From Macrocybe gigantea (lineage: Eukaryota > Basidiomycota > Agaricomycetes > Agaricales > Callistosporiaceae), in the NCBI GenBank assembly GCA_011319805.1, contig SJRY01000320.1, forward strand, positions 310,001 to 374,000: a DNA stretch of 64,000 nucleotides, given 5' to 3'. Below are positions 45,413-56,099 of this stretch, one piece after another. The stretch's first letter is position 1. Each line of letters opens with the position of its first letter. Position numbers and translations under genes: made by a program. Under the pieces are notes generated by a model. The model saw only the letters and a program-made list of their open reading frames with translations, was not told the origin of the DNA and ran no database searches.

Positions 45413-47077
45413 ATGCTCATGCATCCTGTAGGAGTCGTGACCTATACGCCGTTCCCCAACCCATGGACGGAGGAGAAGCAGCCAATGCCTCCGAGATGGC
45501 CATCGTCCAAGCAGAGCGCGGACATCAAGCAGCTCATCGACGATGCGCTCGCGGTCCAGGATGGCCTCAACGCAGTCAAACAAAAGCTCGCCAACCTGGA
45601 GCATACGGACGAGACGAAGATGATGGTCATTGCAGCTTTAAATTGCCAAGATGTGAGATCGAGCCAGAACCATGTAGCGCTTTTCTCTCATACGTCGTCT
45701 GGTATTCCGCTATAGGATTATTATTCGTTGCTCACAGATTCAAGAGACTCAGCCTCAGTCCTGATGGCGCATTTGAATGGTACAGCCCCTGTTGAAATTT
45801 CGATTAGTCCGCTAACAACTGAGCCATTTGACAGATTTTACGCAGAATGTGGTACCGCTGGTGCGGAGTGCTTATGTTACATCGTCAGACAAAATCATTG
45901 AAGTCAGGATATCTGCCGAGACGGTGAGCCTTGCCGGTATCAAAACATCAGGTCGTCTCACTGAAACTGCCGGCAAAGATCGCCCACGCTGCGCAGAATG
46001 ATCCCAGGCAGATAGAAAAGCGGTTTGCAGGACTGCAAAACCAGATGAAGGCTTTCCAAAATATGGTGACCACGTATTCCAAAGAGCTGAAGGAAGACAC
46101 CCAAATACCCATTGACAACCTTCTGACCGATATCGAATATTTGGAAGCTAAAATCCTATCCTGGTAAGAAATATTTGATCGCCAACATAGATGGTGAGAC
46201 TGGATCAGGCTCGTACTTTGTGTCACAGCATAGAAGCCAAGAGGGATGCTCTCGGCAGGGCATTTTGCGTGAGTAGTGGTCATTGCGACCGACAATATTT
46301 CTTAATCCTGATTTTTCAGGCTATGATGGAAACCAGTGCAACGACAGACAGGGCGGCCGTCCTCAAAATCATTGCTGAGGCCAGAGCAGTGCGGCTTTCC
46401 GCCGTCACGACGTTTGTACGTGGTCGTCTTCGCGGAGAAAGCCATACAAAATGGTTGATAACAAGCACCCATGCAGATTCAGAAAGCAAGTACAGCTTAC
46501 TCGTGCATTGAGGAATACTACTCCCAGGAAAAGAACATCTCAGGTCCGTCGGTGGCAACCTTTCACTCTCGCGAAAAGTTGACATATGAATATCCTTAAT
46601 TGTGGCCTCTGCTACTAACAGACGACACTAGGACTCTTGAGCGCGTGAGAAGGGAACTCGACATGCTGAGAAGAGACCTGGATTCGAAGCAGGATGAAGT
46701 CATCGGCGTGCAAAGGAAACTGATGCAGGTCATGCTACAGCTCGACCAACTGGATGGGAAGCTCGGGAATTTCCAAAGCGTCTGGAACAAGGTACATCTT
46801 CCCTAAGTCTCCCAATTTCCTGCGTTCATCGTCGAGCGGTGCGAATGCTGAAAATTTACATTCAGCTGTTCCAAGACGTGGGCGCTCTTCATGAATATCT
46901 GACAATCCGCAGTTTCGTATGACGGAAAAGGCGAGACCGACGTAAGCCTGGTTCGGATATCCAACTGACTTATCGCATCGTTAGGAATTCGAGACCCGCA
47001 TAGCCGACGAAAGCGTAGTATACAGAGACATCAGAGATGCATTGGAGACGTACGCAATCAAGGCTCAGAGGTCTTGA
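45413..47077 (+). CDS. Coiled-coil protein, divergent partner of the hydrophobic-hairpin gene
   Basis: Unnamed multi-exon gene. The ATG at 45413 is used; an in-frame ATG at 45218 is possible. Exons encode long amphipathic helices such as DIKQLIDDALAVQDGLNAVK, GLQNQMKAFQNMVTTYSKEL, RVRRELDMLRRDLDSKQDEV and LMQVMLQLDQLDGKLGNFQS. No signal peptide or clear membrane helix is seen. The last exon, near 46985-47077, ends in a helix rich in charged residues. Some exon joints are one base out of phase (for example between 45650 and 45740), so the exact model is uncertain. It lies head to head with the gene at 42858-44563. Two helical proteins, one with a membrane hairpin and one without, would fit a two-component pore-forming system. 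A structural or cytoskeletal coiled-coil role cannot be excluded. Confidence 0.5.
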
Positions 47078-47417
47078 TCATGAGAATGGCTTAGCATCGT
47101 CAGAGTTCGTGCAGACTACTGGTACTTAGTTTCAGAAAATCGACGACAGAAAAGATGCGCTAAAATTCACAATACCAATCTACGTTCACGCTCCAGAACA
47201 AATCTCGTGCTCTAAACCAGAAATGAAACTCATGCCTGGCTCTTTCGAGATAGATGTGGCGGCGGGCGATGAGAAAGCATATTTAATGCGTAGAGAAGTA
47301 CATGTGCGTAGCGAGCATATAATACTTGAAGATCATTTTCTAATCTGATGAAGCTGTTGTTGCTCGTGCTAGGATCGGGACGTCATCAGCATTACGCGAA
47401 CCAGACAAACACGGGCA
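47078..47417. other. Convergent intergenic region
   Basis: 340 bases between the coiled-coil gene and RPS25 stops. Only short ORFs without resemblance to known proteins. Confidence 0.45.
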
Positions 47418-47876
47418 CTACTCACTGTAGATGAGCTGTGCAGAGTGGTGCACGATGCGCTTGATCTGTCCCTCTTTCTCCAGATGTCTGATAGCAACGC
47501 GTGCAAGACTGCCATTGATTTTGAGCCGCTCAATGAGGATGCTCTGGCTGATGAATTTGAAGGTGGGGACTTCCTTCAAGATACGGTCGTATGTCGTCTT
47601 GTCAAGACTAACAGCATGAACTGCCTTGTCCTTGACCTTTCCCTTGGACCACTTCTTCTTTTTTGCTGCCTTTCCGCCGCTCGATACGGCTGCCTTAGCT
47701 TTTGCCTGAGTTGGGAGGATTGGGTCAGTACTGTAGTCGTATCAGAGCGACACCCGTAGGAAACCGAGTGCATCCAGCTGAATTTCCAACATTGTTATAC
47801 CAATACTTCAACGAAACGACTCCTTGCGTCGAAGAATGCCTCCCGATAGAGAAAAGGAGCAGAACTGGCTCACCAT
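47418..47876 (-). CDS. RPS25: 40S ribosomal protein S25 (eS25)
   Basis: Small-subunit ribosomal protein near the decoding head, also important for IRES-type initiation. The main exon (47418-47705) reads [20 protein letters not shown], then [40 protein letters not shown] and [20 protein letters not shown]. These cover the whole winged-helix fold of eS25. The first exon is a single ATG codon (47874-47876) joined by a 168-nt GT-AG intron (47706-47873) to GCA AAA GCT, giving the usual MAKAKAAV start. The protein is 96 residues, slightly short of the typical fungal length. The intron is longer than most in this window, but I found no convincing box C/D motifs in it. Confidence 0.92.
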
Positions 47877-48038
47877 TGTGTTGGGGCACCGTTGATGTTG
47901 AGGGAGGTCTGTTGGTCGTCCGCCGAATTGCTTTGGCCGTCTGTTTGGCTCTCTAGTTACGTAAGCTATTTGTCACTGACACGTCGATCATATTTTGGTT
48001 TGGACGCGAGTCGCACACGAAACTTGTTGCAGAATACT

Positions 48039-50264
48039 ATGCTGCCTTGGCTCCTCTTCCTGCCTTTGCCAGTTTCGGTTCTCGCTGCGCTAGACAAGAC
48101 GTTTGGGGTCAGACCGGATTTGATCTCGAAATATGTGCCTCTAAACTCCGGAAACTGGCAATGTCTGGACGGCTCGAAGGAAATACCGTGGTCGGCCGTG
48201 AACGACGATTTCTGCGACTGTCCCGACGGCAGCGATGAACCAGGTCCGGAATCGTGTAGTGCATTTGTTGCTCTGTTGAGTCATTGAATGAGTCTGCCGT
48301 GATAGGTACTAGTGCTTGTCCGAATGGCGTGTTCTATTGTCAGAATAGAGGACACATTGGTGCTACGATATCCAGTACCAGGGTGAACGACGGTCTTTGT
48401 GGTATGTACGCAGCCTATAGCATTGAGCAACTTGGTGCCAACCCGAACCCCAGAGCCCGAGTGCTGTGACGGTTCGGACGAGCGCCCTGGCGTTTGCGTA
48501 AATGTGTGCAAAGAAGTTGGTGAAGCGTATCGCAAGAGACGCGATGAGGAACGCAAAATACAAAAGACGGTGAATCATCAATGTCTGCATCTCCTTTTCT
48601 GCCAGTTACTGAACGCCCTTCTCTCAGGGTGCGAAAATCCGCTCGACCTATATTGCCTTTGCGCAGAAAGAGAAAAAACGCCTGGAAGCTCTTGTCGATA
48701 GTACTTCTCAAGATATCGCCTCAAGAGAAAAGGAAGTTGCACGCCTTAGAGGTCTGATTGTCAGGTGCTTTTACGCGCGAATGACCTTCTTATTATTGTG
48801 TCAGAGATTGCCGAGCGTACGGAATCGTTGTTCAAGGCAGCTCTTGAGCACAAGAAAGAGTCTCGTGAGTACAGTGCATCTCATTTCAATGATAATTAAC
48901 TGGCTATTTTCGCGCATCAATTAAGCGCTGTACAAATCCCTCGTTGAACATTCAATTGCCCTCAAGTCTCTTCAGCGCGAGTACAAGAAGCATCTCGAGC
49001 GCGAAAAGGCTCTGGGAGACATACTTGACGCGCTCCGCTCAGGCTACAATCCTAATTACCAAGATATGGCTGTCCTCGAAGCCGTCCGTGGATGGGAAGA
49101 ATTAGCTGGGCTGCCGCATATCAACGACGTCAGAAAGGCTGATTCAAGCACAGAATCCGAGACGAAAGCTGAAGGGACGGACGACAAAAAAGAGGAAGAG
49201 GAGCTGGAGGACGACATGTGGACTGCAGAGCAGCTCGAGTACGGCGTCGACAATCTGCTTTCGGCTGATCATGTCTCTCTGTTGTTGGAACACGAGGAAC
49301 ACATCAAAGCACCACATGAAGAAGGCTCGCTAGTGCGTACTATAATTCTCTGCTGTGACTTGACTGACTGGTTATGTGCAGTTTTCAACCTGACGGCTTA
49401 TCTCCCAGATTCGCTCATACCTTCGTATGAAGACCTCAAAGATACTCTCTTATCTTGGCTGCGCACTGTCGGTATTATTCACGGCAGTGAAGACGACGGC
49501 GTGACCGGTCAGTGAACTTCGGACGGACGCGTAGCTTATGGAGATCTGACAGTATTGTGCGTTCCAGCGGAAGCAAATCGAGCGCAGCAAGCGTACAACG
49601 AGGCCGACCGGAGCTGCAACGCATCAAAGATGACAAGAAGAAAGCACAAGACGACCTTGCGGACCTCTTTGACGTTCAAGGCTTTGGTGCACAAGGAGAA
49701 TGGAAGAAGCTCGACGGCACATGTCTGTCGAGCGACGTCGGAGAGTCAGTGCTACTTCTGGCGTGACGTCCTTCCGAAACATGCTAACGCGGCCGCGGTT
49801 AGCTACAAATACGAAGTCTGCCTGTTCGGCGAAGCCAAGCAGATACCTCATAGTGGCGGATCCACATTCAGCCTTGGGTGAGCTGGTCGTCTCGGAAACT
49901 ACAAAATGCACCAGCTTGATGTCAACTCCTCCCTTCAAATCCAGCCGATTCGAGTCGTGGAACCCGGCACCAGACGTCAAGCCAGGCGAGCCCGCGTATT
50001 ACCAGAAACAGATCTACCAACATGGCGCGAGGTGCTGGAACGGCCCAGAGCGGAACGTCATTGCACGTATCCTTTCTGTTCTTTTTCAAATGTCTCTCAG
50101 CTGGTTGACATGTTCTTCTTCATCAGCTTCTGTTGTCTTGCGGCACTGAAAACGCGCTCACGAGCGTGGTGGAGCTGGAGAAGTGTGAATACCAGTTCAC
50201 GGCGACGACTCCCGCGCTGTGTCTCCCTCTGGACCAAGACAAGGACTCGAGGGACGAGCTTTGA
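48039..50264 (+). CDS. Glucosidase II beta subunit (PRKCSH-like)
   Basis: Non-catalytic ER subunit of glucosidase II, needed for glucose trimming of N-glycans and for retaining the complex. Signal peptide [16 protein letters not shown] is followed by two LDL-receptor-A-like cysteine modules, [14 protein letters not shown] and [13 protein letters not shown]. Then come a long coiled coil ([31 protein letters not shown]) and an acidic segment ([12 protein letters not shown]). The C-terminal MRH domain has [19 protein letters not shown] and [13 protein letters not shown]. The protein ends SRDEL, an RDEL-type ER retrieval signal. About twelve exons give roughly 540 residues. At 49608-49612 the frame shifts by one base at a GG run: upstream reads AYNEADR and downstream [16 protein letters not shown], which join directly if one G is added. 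I treat it as an assembly deletion. Confidence 0.9.
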
Positions 50265-50917
50265 GTTGGATGGCACCGATTTGGTTGTGTAATTTACACC
50301 CATTGTGATGAGGATGGGCTAATGGAATCCCGCCATATGGATAGCACTACCTAGCGAGTAGTTGTGATTTTAATAGAGAGCAGACTACACTCAGCGGAAC
50401 GGGGGCATTATGAAGTCATGCTCAAAGGTTTCAAACAGCTAGTGATAGAAATTCGGCATACGCATTGCTCAATATCCGGTCGGCGCCGGAAGCTGTGCAG
50501 ACTATTGTTTATCATCTAGGCTTCCGTTGATGACAGTCACCCCATGGTCCCACATCGACGATGAAATTGCTTTTCGCCTGCTGATGATCGTGGCTAGCCC
50601 TGACGCATTCGAAAACTCTCGAAACCCAATGCTGCATTTCAATTTCATTCTCGGGGCTTTCGAAGCGGCGTGCTAGGCAATCGGTAGCGCTATCCTAGCA
50701 AAGAACCGTTCTTAGGCTTACGAGGACCAGATTTCTCCACAACATCTATCTGTTACCGCACAACTGGAGGGAAAGCTACAGTTCAAGTCTTCTGGACACG
50801 AACAAGCTTTGAAATTCGCACCAGAATTCATTCATCGTCGCCGCTGCTGTGCCAACAAAGGCACTGCCATCGCTGACTCGGAACGGATCCTACTCAGGCG
50901 TAGGTTAGTCTCCTGTA
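50265..50917. other. Intergenic, glucosidase II beta to the transposon cluster
   Basis: 653 bases with no recognised gene. It ends with the 8-base target duplication CTCCTGTA at 50910-50917. Confidence 0.5.
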
Positions 50918-51898
50918 CAGTGTTGTTCAAGTCGGCGGATAAACGTCCAAAGTCGTGCAAAGCCGGCTTAAGCCGCACATCAGGCGCCAAAGTAGACTAT
51001 AGCGACCTCCCATCCGACTTTTGTCACATGTAGTGTATTATGTAATGGCGAAGGCAGAGCAACAGCACAAGCCGCCGCTACGAAAGGTCGAAGGCAAAGC
51101 ACACGGCCAGCTATAGCACGTCGTCCGCTCTTGCATAAATATATTTCATCTACCTCTATACTCTGAGAATGTTTTCCGTAGTGTCATCGAGATCTAGCTC
51201 GAGGTCCGCCTCGCCACTAGTATCCAATTCCAACATTTCGTACACTTCTAATTCATCCTCCAGGCTGCCGACAGCACTCCGCATCTGTGCTTCTGTCCAA
51301 TGCTCATTAGTGAAATCAAAAAGATCCAAAATCGTAAATGAGAATGTCGACGACAATGCATCATCGATGAACATTGAGGAATCACTGTCATCCTCATCAG
51401 CCGACCTTTCGATCTCTTGAACAATGGCCTGAAGAGATCGGGTTATGAGGTTGGGTGCTGGATAAATGGTTTCCGATGAAGCATCGGCCTGTTCTGTCGA
51501 CGATAGGTCACGGGTGACCTGAATCGATGGAATCTGTTCTGTCGCCATCGCTGGTGCCGCTGTGGTTGCTGTTGGAGCTGTGTCGTGCATCAGATCAATG
51601 AGTGGTGCCCAATCAGCGTGGTTCGACCCTGTTGGACCACTCACTACAACATGAGGCACCTCTTACGTCGGGCATCACTAACGGATCAGATTTTGGGAGA
51701 CGGAGGGAACGACGATGCGGAATTATAATCACAGTTGTTTCCTCAGCACTTGCTCCAGTGGAGTTATGTAATCGTAACTAAAAAGGCAAAGTCGACCAAT
51801 AGTCTCCAATAGTCTACGACCTCCCATCAAAGTCGACGTATATTCGGCTTAGTCATCTGACCGACTTCAACCGAAAGTCGCTGACTGGAACAACACTG
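50918..51898. mobile_element. hAT-like non-autonomous DNA transposon
   Basis: 981-base element bounded by terminal inverted repeats. The left end starts CAGTGTTGTTCAAGTC and the right end, read as reverse complement, starts CAGTGTTGTTCCAGTC. It is flanked by identical 8-base duplications CTCCTGTA at 50910-50917 and 51899-51906. An 8-bp target duplication plus termini beginning CAGTG are hallmarks of the hAT superfamily. Both subterminal regions hold many copies of an AAAGTCG/CGACTTT motif and a shared CGACCTCCCATC string, as expected of transposase-binding arrays. It is too short for a full hAT transposase and encodes only an acidic ORF on the minus strand. Confidence 0.85.
51156..51659 (-). 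CDS. Acidic ORF inside the hAT-like element
   Basis: 168-codon frame (stop included) occupying half of the element. It is rich in Thr/Ala/Pro at the start and acidic at the end (LEDELEVYEMLELDTSGEAD). No zinc finger or DDE residues are visible. It may be the remaining N-terminal or accessory part of a hAT transposase, or a passenger ORF. The frame is fully open, which suggests recent activity or constraint. Confidence 0.5.
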   Translation of the reverse strand: MPHVVVSGPTGSNHADWAPLIDLMHDTAPTATTAAPAMATEQIPSIQVTRDLSSTEQADASSETIYPAPNLITRSLQAIVQEIERSADEDDSDSSMFIDDALSSTFSFTILDLFDFTNEHWTEAQMRSAVGSLEDELEVYEMLELDTSGEADLELDLDDTTENILRV

Positions 51899-51985
51899 CT
51901 CCTGTAAGCATTGACTCTCATAATTGAGGTTGATTGCTAAGCAATCTGATGACTGCGTCAACACCTCTCATTAGAGAGTCTGCTA
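51899..51985. other. Spacer between two transposons, including target duplications
   Basis: Contains the right 8-base duplication of the hAT element (51899-51906) and the TA target duplication (51984-51985) of the next element. Confidence 0.7.
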
Positions 51986-52284
51986 CAGTTCCGGACAAGC
52001 AAATACAACCAACTTTTCGATGGAATTTTGTAGGTGTCGAACCAAGCACCAACCCTCCGAAAACCATCGGAATGAACATATTCTGATGTAAAGAGTAGAT
52101 TTGTACGAGCAGATTTCCATTTAAATGAAATTTTAGGTTTCATACCCCAAAATTTTGGCGCACAGTAAAAAAAAATAGTAAAAATTATGGAAAAATCAAA
52201 TTTCACATCTTTTCAATAATTGAGGACTGATGCGATGAAAACAATTGCGAAAGAAAAGGTCGTTGAGCCCCAAACAAATCAACA

Positions 52285-52885
52285 ATGCCCGCAGGCCGTC
52301 CGCAAAAGAGAGCAAAAAATACCTCTGGTCTCCGCAATCAAGGGAGCAGGAAGGATTCTGACATCCCTGGTCCCCAGAATGTTACCGAAGATGACAGCCC
52401 TGACTCATCTGACACTGATGCTGAAGAAGAAACACCGAGCCAAGGCCCTGATGGTGAAAAGGTTGAAGATGACTTGGAAGTCGAGGAAGTTGCTGAATGG
52501 GAGGAAATTGGGCAGGGAGAATTTGGCACGAGGATGGCCTCCATGGCTGTGGACAATGATCCAAACAACACAGACTGGATCCCATCCAGTTTGAGACGCA
52601 AGCTCGCAGAAAAGAAGGGTGAGTCAAAGACCTGCCACATGCCCTTGGGAATTCACTCACCGAGTCTATCCAGGTCGTCCCTTGACATATGCCAAGGGCC
52701 CAGACGTCATGAGCAAATCAAAACGTACCCAGCAACGATACACGCGATCACGGAAGGACCAGGCTCGCCTTGATGGATTTGGATTCTCATTGATTCCCAG
52801 ACCAATTATCGAGGATAAAGACCCCGAGCCCTCCATCCCACGCGTTGATGAGCGCTCCATGCCGCTGACCACTGATAAGTCCTAA
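52285..52885 (+). pseudogene. Transposase N-terminal fragment
   Basis: Starts MPAGRPQKRAKNTSG, with an acidic linker (EEVAEWEEIGQGEFG). A GT-AG intron at about 52619-52673 follows, then RPLTYAKGPDVMSKSKRTQQ. The RPxTYxKGPxVxSKSxRTQ pattern is familiar from the N-terminus of Agaricomycete DDE transposases. The frame ends at TAA 52885 without any catalytic region. Same element and strand as the C-terminal fragment. Confidence 0.7.
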
Positions 52886-53974
52886 TTTGGTAATCCCGCC
52901 CCCGCATTCGAAATCATACCACTGCTCGGCCCCCTCAGCATGATACCGCAGTCCAGTCGCTGACTTCTCGTTCGAGTACTCAGGATGTCGACAACTCCGT
53001 GAGGCTTCCATTCCAGGTCCCTGACACTTCGCCAAATGCATTGCACCCATACATTCCGGACATTCTGCGCTTCCTATACCACCCAATCTGGTCAGGCAGT
53101 CTTATTCCTATATGCCTCCCCCGATTTCCAGATCCCAATATGGCAAGACTACTACCATTTTCGATATCGCACCACCTCACGCCTTCCCGTGTTCCCGACA
53201 CTGCCTCGCCGCAGTACATTCGAAACAAGGGATTTCGAGCATGCTACCGTTTCATCCACTCTCATTTCGAAATTCATGACTCATATTTCACTGATACATT
53301 CTACGTTCCTTAGATTATTTTCACGTTCCATTCTACGATGCATGGCACCGGTTTCGGGATGTTCTTTTACCTACTGTTTCACCTTTTATGTTCAGATTTT
53401 GAATGGACTTACATCTCCCCGACATTTCAGCCACTAAACAACCCTTTCGAAATCATACGATACGTTCTCTCATTCGGTTTCAACTTTGCCGGTTATTCCG
53501 ATACTCGAAATCTTCTCATCTATAAAAACCCATGTACTTGGCATTTGTAAAGACATAGAAAAAATTACCGTCTCAGTCCTTCAGCAGTCTCGCAGTCTAT
53601 GACTCGTGTGGAGTCCTTGTGCTATCTGATCTCGAAGTGTCACGCTCGCGTGGAGCCACAGTACTCAGTCTCGAAATCAGTATCCCTGGCTTCGCGTGGA
53701 AGTCACTATTGTCGAAACCCTTCCGAAACCCTCACCAAAGCCCTCGATATCACGCGGGAATTCAGCTAAGTCTAACTGCCTTGTTTCGAAAACCCCAAAA
53801 TCCACTCGAAACCATCCATATTCACTTCATTCCATTCCCCCCCTTTCATGCTACAGTCCCTCAGGTTACTCTGTGACTTGAACAGCTCGTAGTTTATACA
53901 GCCTCGGATAGGGACTGACGCTTCCTTCATTCCACCTGGTTGGTTTGTAGGTTAGTGCTTCCCGATAGTTATCA
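52886..53974. other. Unexplained 1.1-kb segment inside the transposon
   Basis: Replaces the expected catalytic core of the transposase. It is pyrimidine-rich, repeats strings such as TTTCGAAATCATAC and CGAAATCATACCA, and has a TATAAAA box near 53520, but no long ORF. It could be a nested solo LTR or other insertion; I could not define its ends. Confidence 0.4.
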
Positions 53975-54607
53975 ACGGTTATTCCGGACAGCAACCCCAC
54001 AGCCTCGTTGTGCAGCAAACCCCAGAAGATGACTCTCGACGATGGGTGACCGAAGGGCTTGCAATGGGTGTTGGAGGAGTGCAGTTTCAAAGTCTTGCAT
54101 TTGCGTGCAAAATGTTCACCTGTCTGCCCGTTCGAGAGCCAAGATTGCTGCATGGCCCGTCTCCTCAGCCAACAAGAAGATTTCGTCAATCAAACATCAA
54201 TGCTCGAAGATTTCATCACCAAGGCTGGTTATTATTGCATCTTCTTACCAAAGTTTCATTGTGAGCTCAATCCCATCGAAATGGTGTGTTATATATTTCG
54301 AAGTAATCTAAAAAAATCACTGATGGAGTGGATGACCATGTTGGAACAGTACTGGAGTTGGGTAAAGTATCGATATCGGGAGGCTGACAAAAAGACCTTC
54401 CAGGACACAAAGGATGCCGCTATCCGGTATCTTGATGCATGCACTGTGGATATAATCCACCGATTCATTAATCGTACTTGGAGGTTTATGGATGCTTACC
54501 GAAAGGGTCTCACTGGGAAAGCAGTGGAATGGGCAGTCCGAGAGCAAAAACAGCACCGTAAAATTTCTGAAACTGCATTGAAGCAACTTGAAGCTGTACT
54601 TATTTAG
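53975..54607 (+). pseudogene. Transposase C-terminal fragment (DDE, Tc1/mariner-like)
   Basis: Reads TVIPDSNP, then an in-frame TGA (54047-54049) before PKGLQWVLEE. Next come CSPVCPFESQDCCMARLLSQ and FLPKFHCELNPIEM. A 66-nt GT-AG intron (54284-54349) joins NPIEM to YWSWVKYRYREADKKTF. The E of LNPIE is the third catalytic acid of DDE transposases. The fragment continues CTVDIIHRFINRTWRFMDAY and ends at 54607. The internal stop and the missing first two catalytic Asp show it is inactive. Confidence 0.8.
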
Positions 54608-54818
54608 ATTGACGGTCTCGGAGTCTGTTAAAATTAGCTGAAAAAATGTACTCGACGACGCGAAATTTTTGGCACACACAATTTGTCGTGGGAAAAACTT
54701 CGGAGATGGTGTTTTCGACGCTTTTCAAGGCCCTCGATATCTGAGCTCAGTTTGCACAAAAAAATCCTCCCTCACGAGATACCAAATTGGTTGTGTTTGC
54801 TTGTCCGGAACTGTAGTA

Positions 54819-55306
54819 GACGCGGTCGGTTACCCGTAGTAAAAATATTCACACGCTTTTTTTACCCACGGTTAGCATGTGACAGCCATTAACAGCGCGT
54901 CTTGACGCGTTTTGTGTCTGTTGAATGGCATTGAGCTTGCAATGGACCCTCATCAGCCTCCGAGCACTCCTATTCTCACACCAAAGACCAATGTTATTCA
55001 TCTTCAGGGTCCGTGGCAGTTATTGCAACTACATGTTCTCTGTCAAGCGCATGTGTCACTCCTTCCAGCTGATAATCATGCGGGGTGAAAGGGAGGTGGT
55101 CTTGGAGGATTTTACGACAGATTTCTATTCCCTCGGGATCTCGGAACCGAAACGTGGGGTCGGACGGTGCTATATATTGGATTTGTGACGGGAAGACGCG
55201 CGAAATACAGGGGAGGGCGATACTAATTAAGAGACGCGTCGACCCGTGGGACCAAAAACGTGACTTTTCCGTGAGAAAAATTTTACTACGGTTAGGTGGG
55301 CGCGTC
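54819..55306. mobile_element. MITE with TA target duplications
   Basis: 488-base element. The left end is GACGCGGTCGGTTACCCGTA and the right end, as reverse complement, is GACGCGCCCACCTAACCGTA. After this both ends have GTAAAA and, further in, a T-run followed by CCCACGG. TA flanks both sides (54817-54818 and 55307-55308). It has no transposase ORF. It starts four bases after the target duplication of the preceding element. Confidence 0.65.
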
Positions 55307-56099
55307 TAAAAGCAGACTAGGCGTAGGTATGCCACGCATCTGGACATGCAAACATGATCCAAATGCCCTTTCGCCGTTCTGGAAAATAGGCTCGAGGTGG
55401 CGACGCTTATCGGGCTGCGACTTCGTTTCCCAATCCAGTTTGCACGCCATCATGAACCATCGCGGCGTTCGATCTGTTGCCAGCTTTCTCGGAATTCTTG
55501 GAGCTGCTGAGCCGAGCGATGGCAAACCGAAGAATGCAATAGACCATATTTCGGGGGAGCTCCAACTTGGCTCGCGAAAAATTTATGATGTGGTGGAAAG
55601 TTCGATCCCAGACTCTCATCAGAAGCTCGGTATATTCAATCGTAAGCTCCAGGCATTGTAGTTTATTTGAACGCTTCCACAACCTGAATTCGGACAACTT
55701 CTGCGAGGTGGACAAGCCGAGGGTCGCGGACGTCCTGCTTCAAGACGTTCAGAATTCTCAATAGGCGCATACTCGGGCGGTCGCATTGCACCGATGTGCC
55801 ACAGCAAGGGAACAAAACGGGTCTCCTAAGCGGTTTTCTCATAATATCTGTGTTCAACGGAGAGTCTCGAGAAAATGGCTCCTATTTCTTAATTGAGACT
55901 TTGACCTTCATGCCTCCGGTGGACCGTCTGGATAACACTCCGGTCCTGTCGACAAAAAAAGCCATAGCTACATTCCACGACATTTCTTATTCGAATTCTC
56001 AGAAGTAGCAGACATGGTTCAATTAAACGGACAACTTGATATAGGCGTCGCTCTCACTACTCGCATACGAGGATATCTGGCGTAGAATTTTCGACCGGA
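55307..56099. other. Region without an identified gene
   Basis: About 800 bases. A plus-strand frame of about 120 codons (55296-55661, crossing the MITE end) reads protein-like in its second half (VRSVASFLGILGAAEPSDGK), but I cannot match it to a family. It may be a gene remnant beside the transposon cluster. Confidence 0.35.

Larger units (their letters stand above)
51986..54813. mobile_element. Tc1/mariner-like DNA transposon, decayed
   Basis: 2,828-base element with near-perfect inverted ends. The left end is CAGTTCCGGACAAGCAAATA and the right end, as reverse complement, is CAGTTCCGGACAAGCAAACA, both continuing CAACCAA. TA dinucleotides flank both sides (51984-51985 and 54814-54815), the target duplication of Tc1/mariner elements. 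It contains separated N- and C-terminal parts of one transposase, with about 1.1 kb of non-transposase sequence between them. Confidence 0.85.

Noticed and set aside
54284..54349. Apparent 22-residue insertion in the transposase C-terminal part
   Set aside because: It is a GT-AG intron whose removal restores the NPIEM-YWSWVKYRYRE motif.
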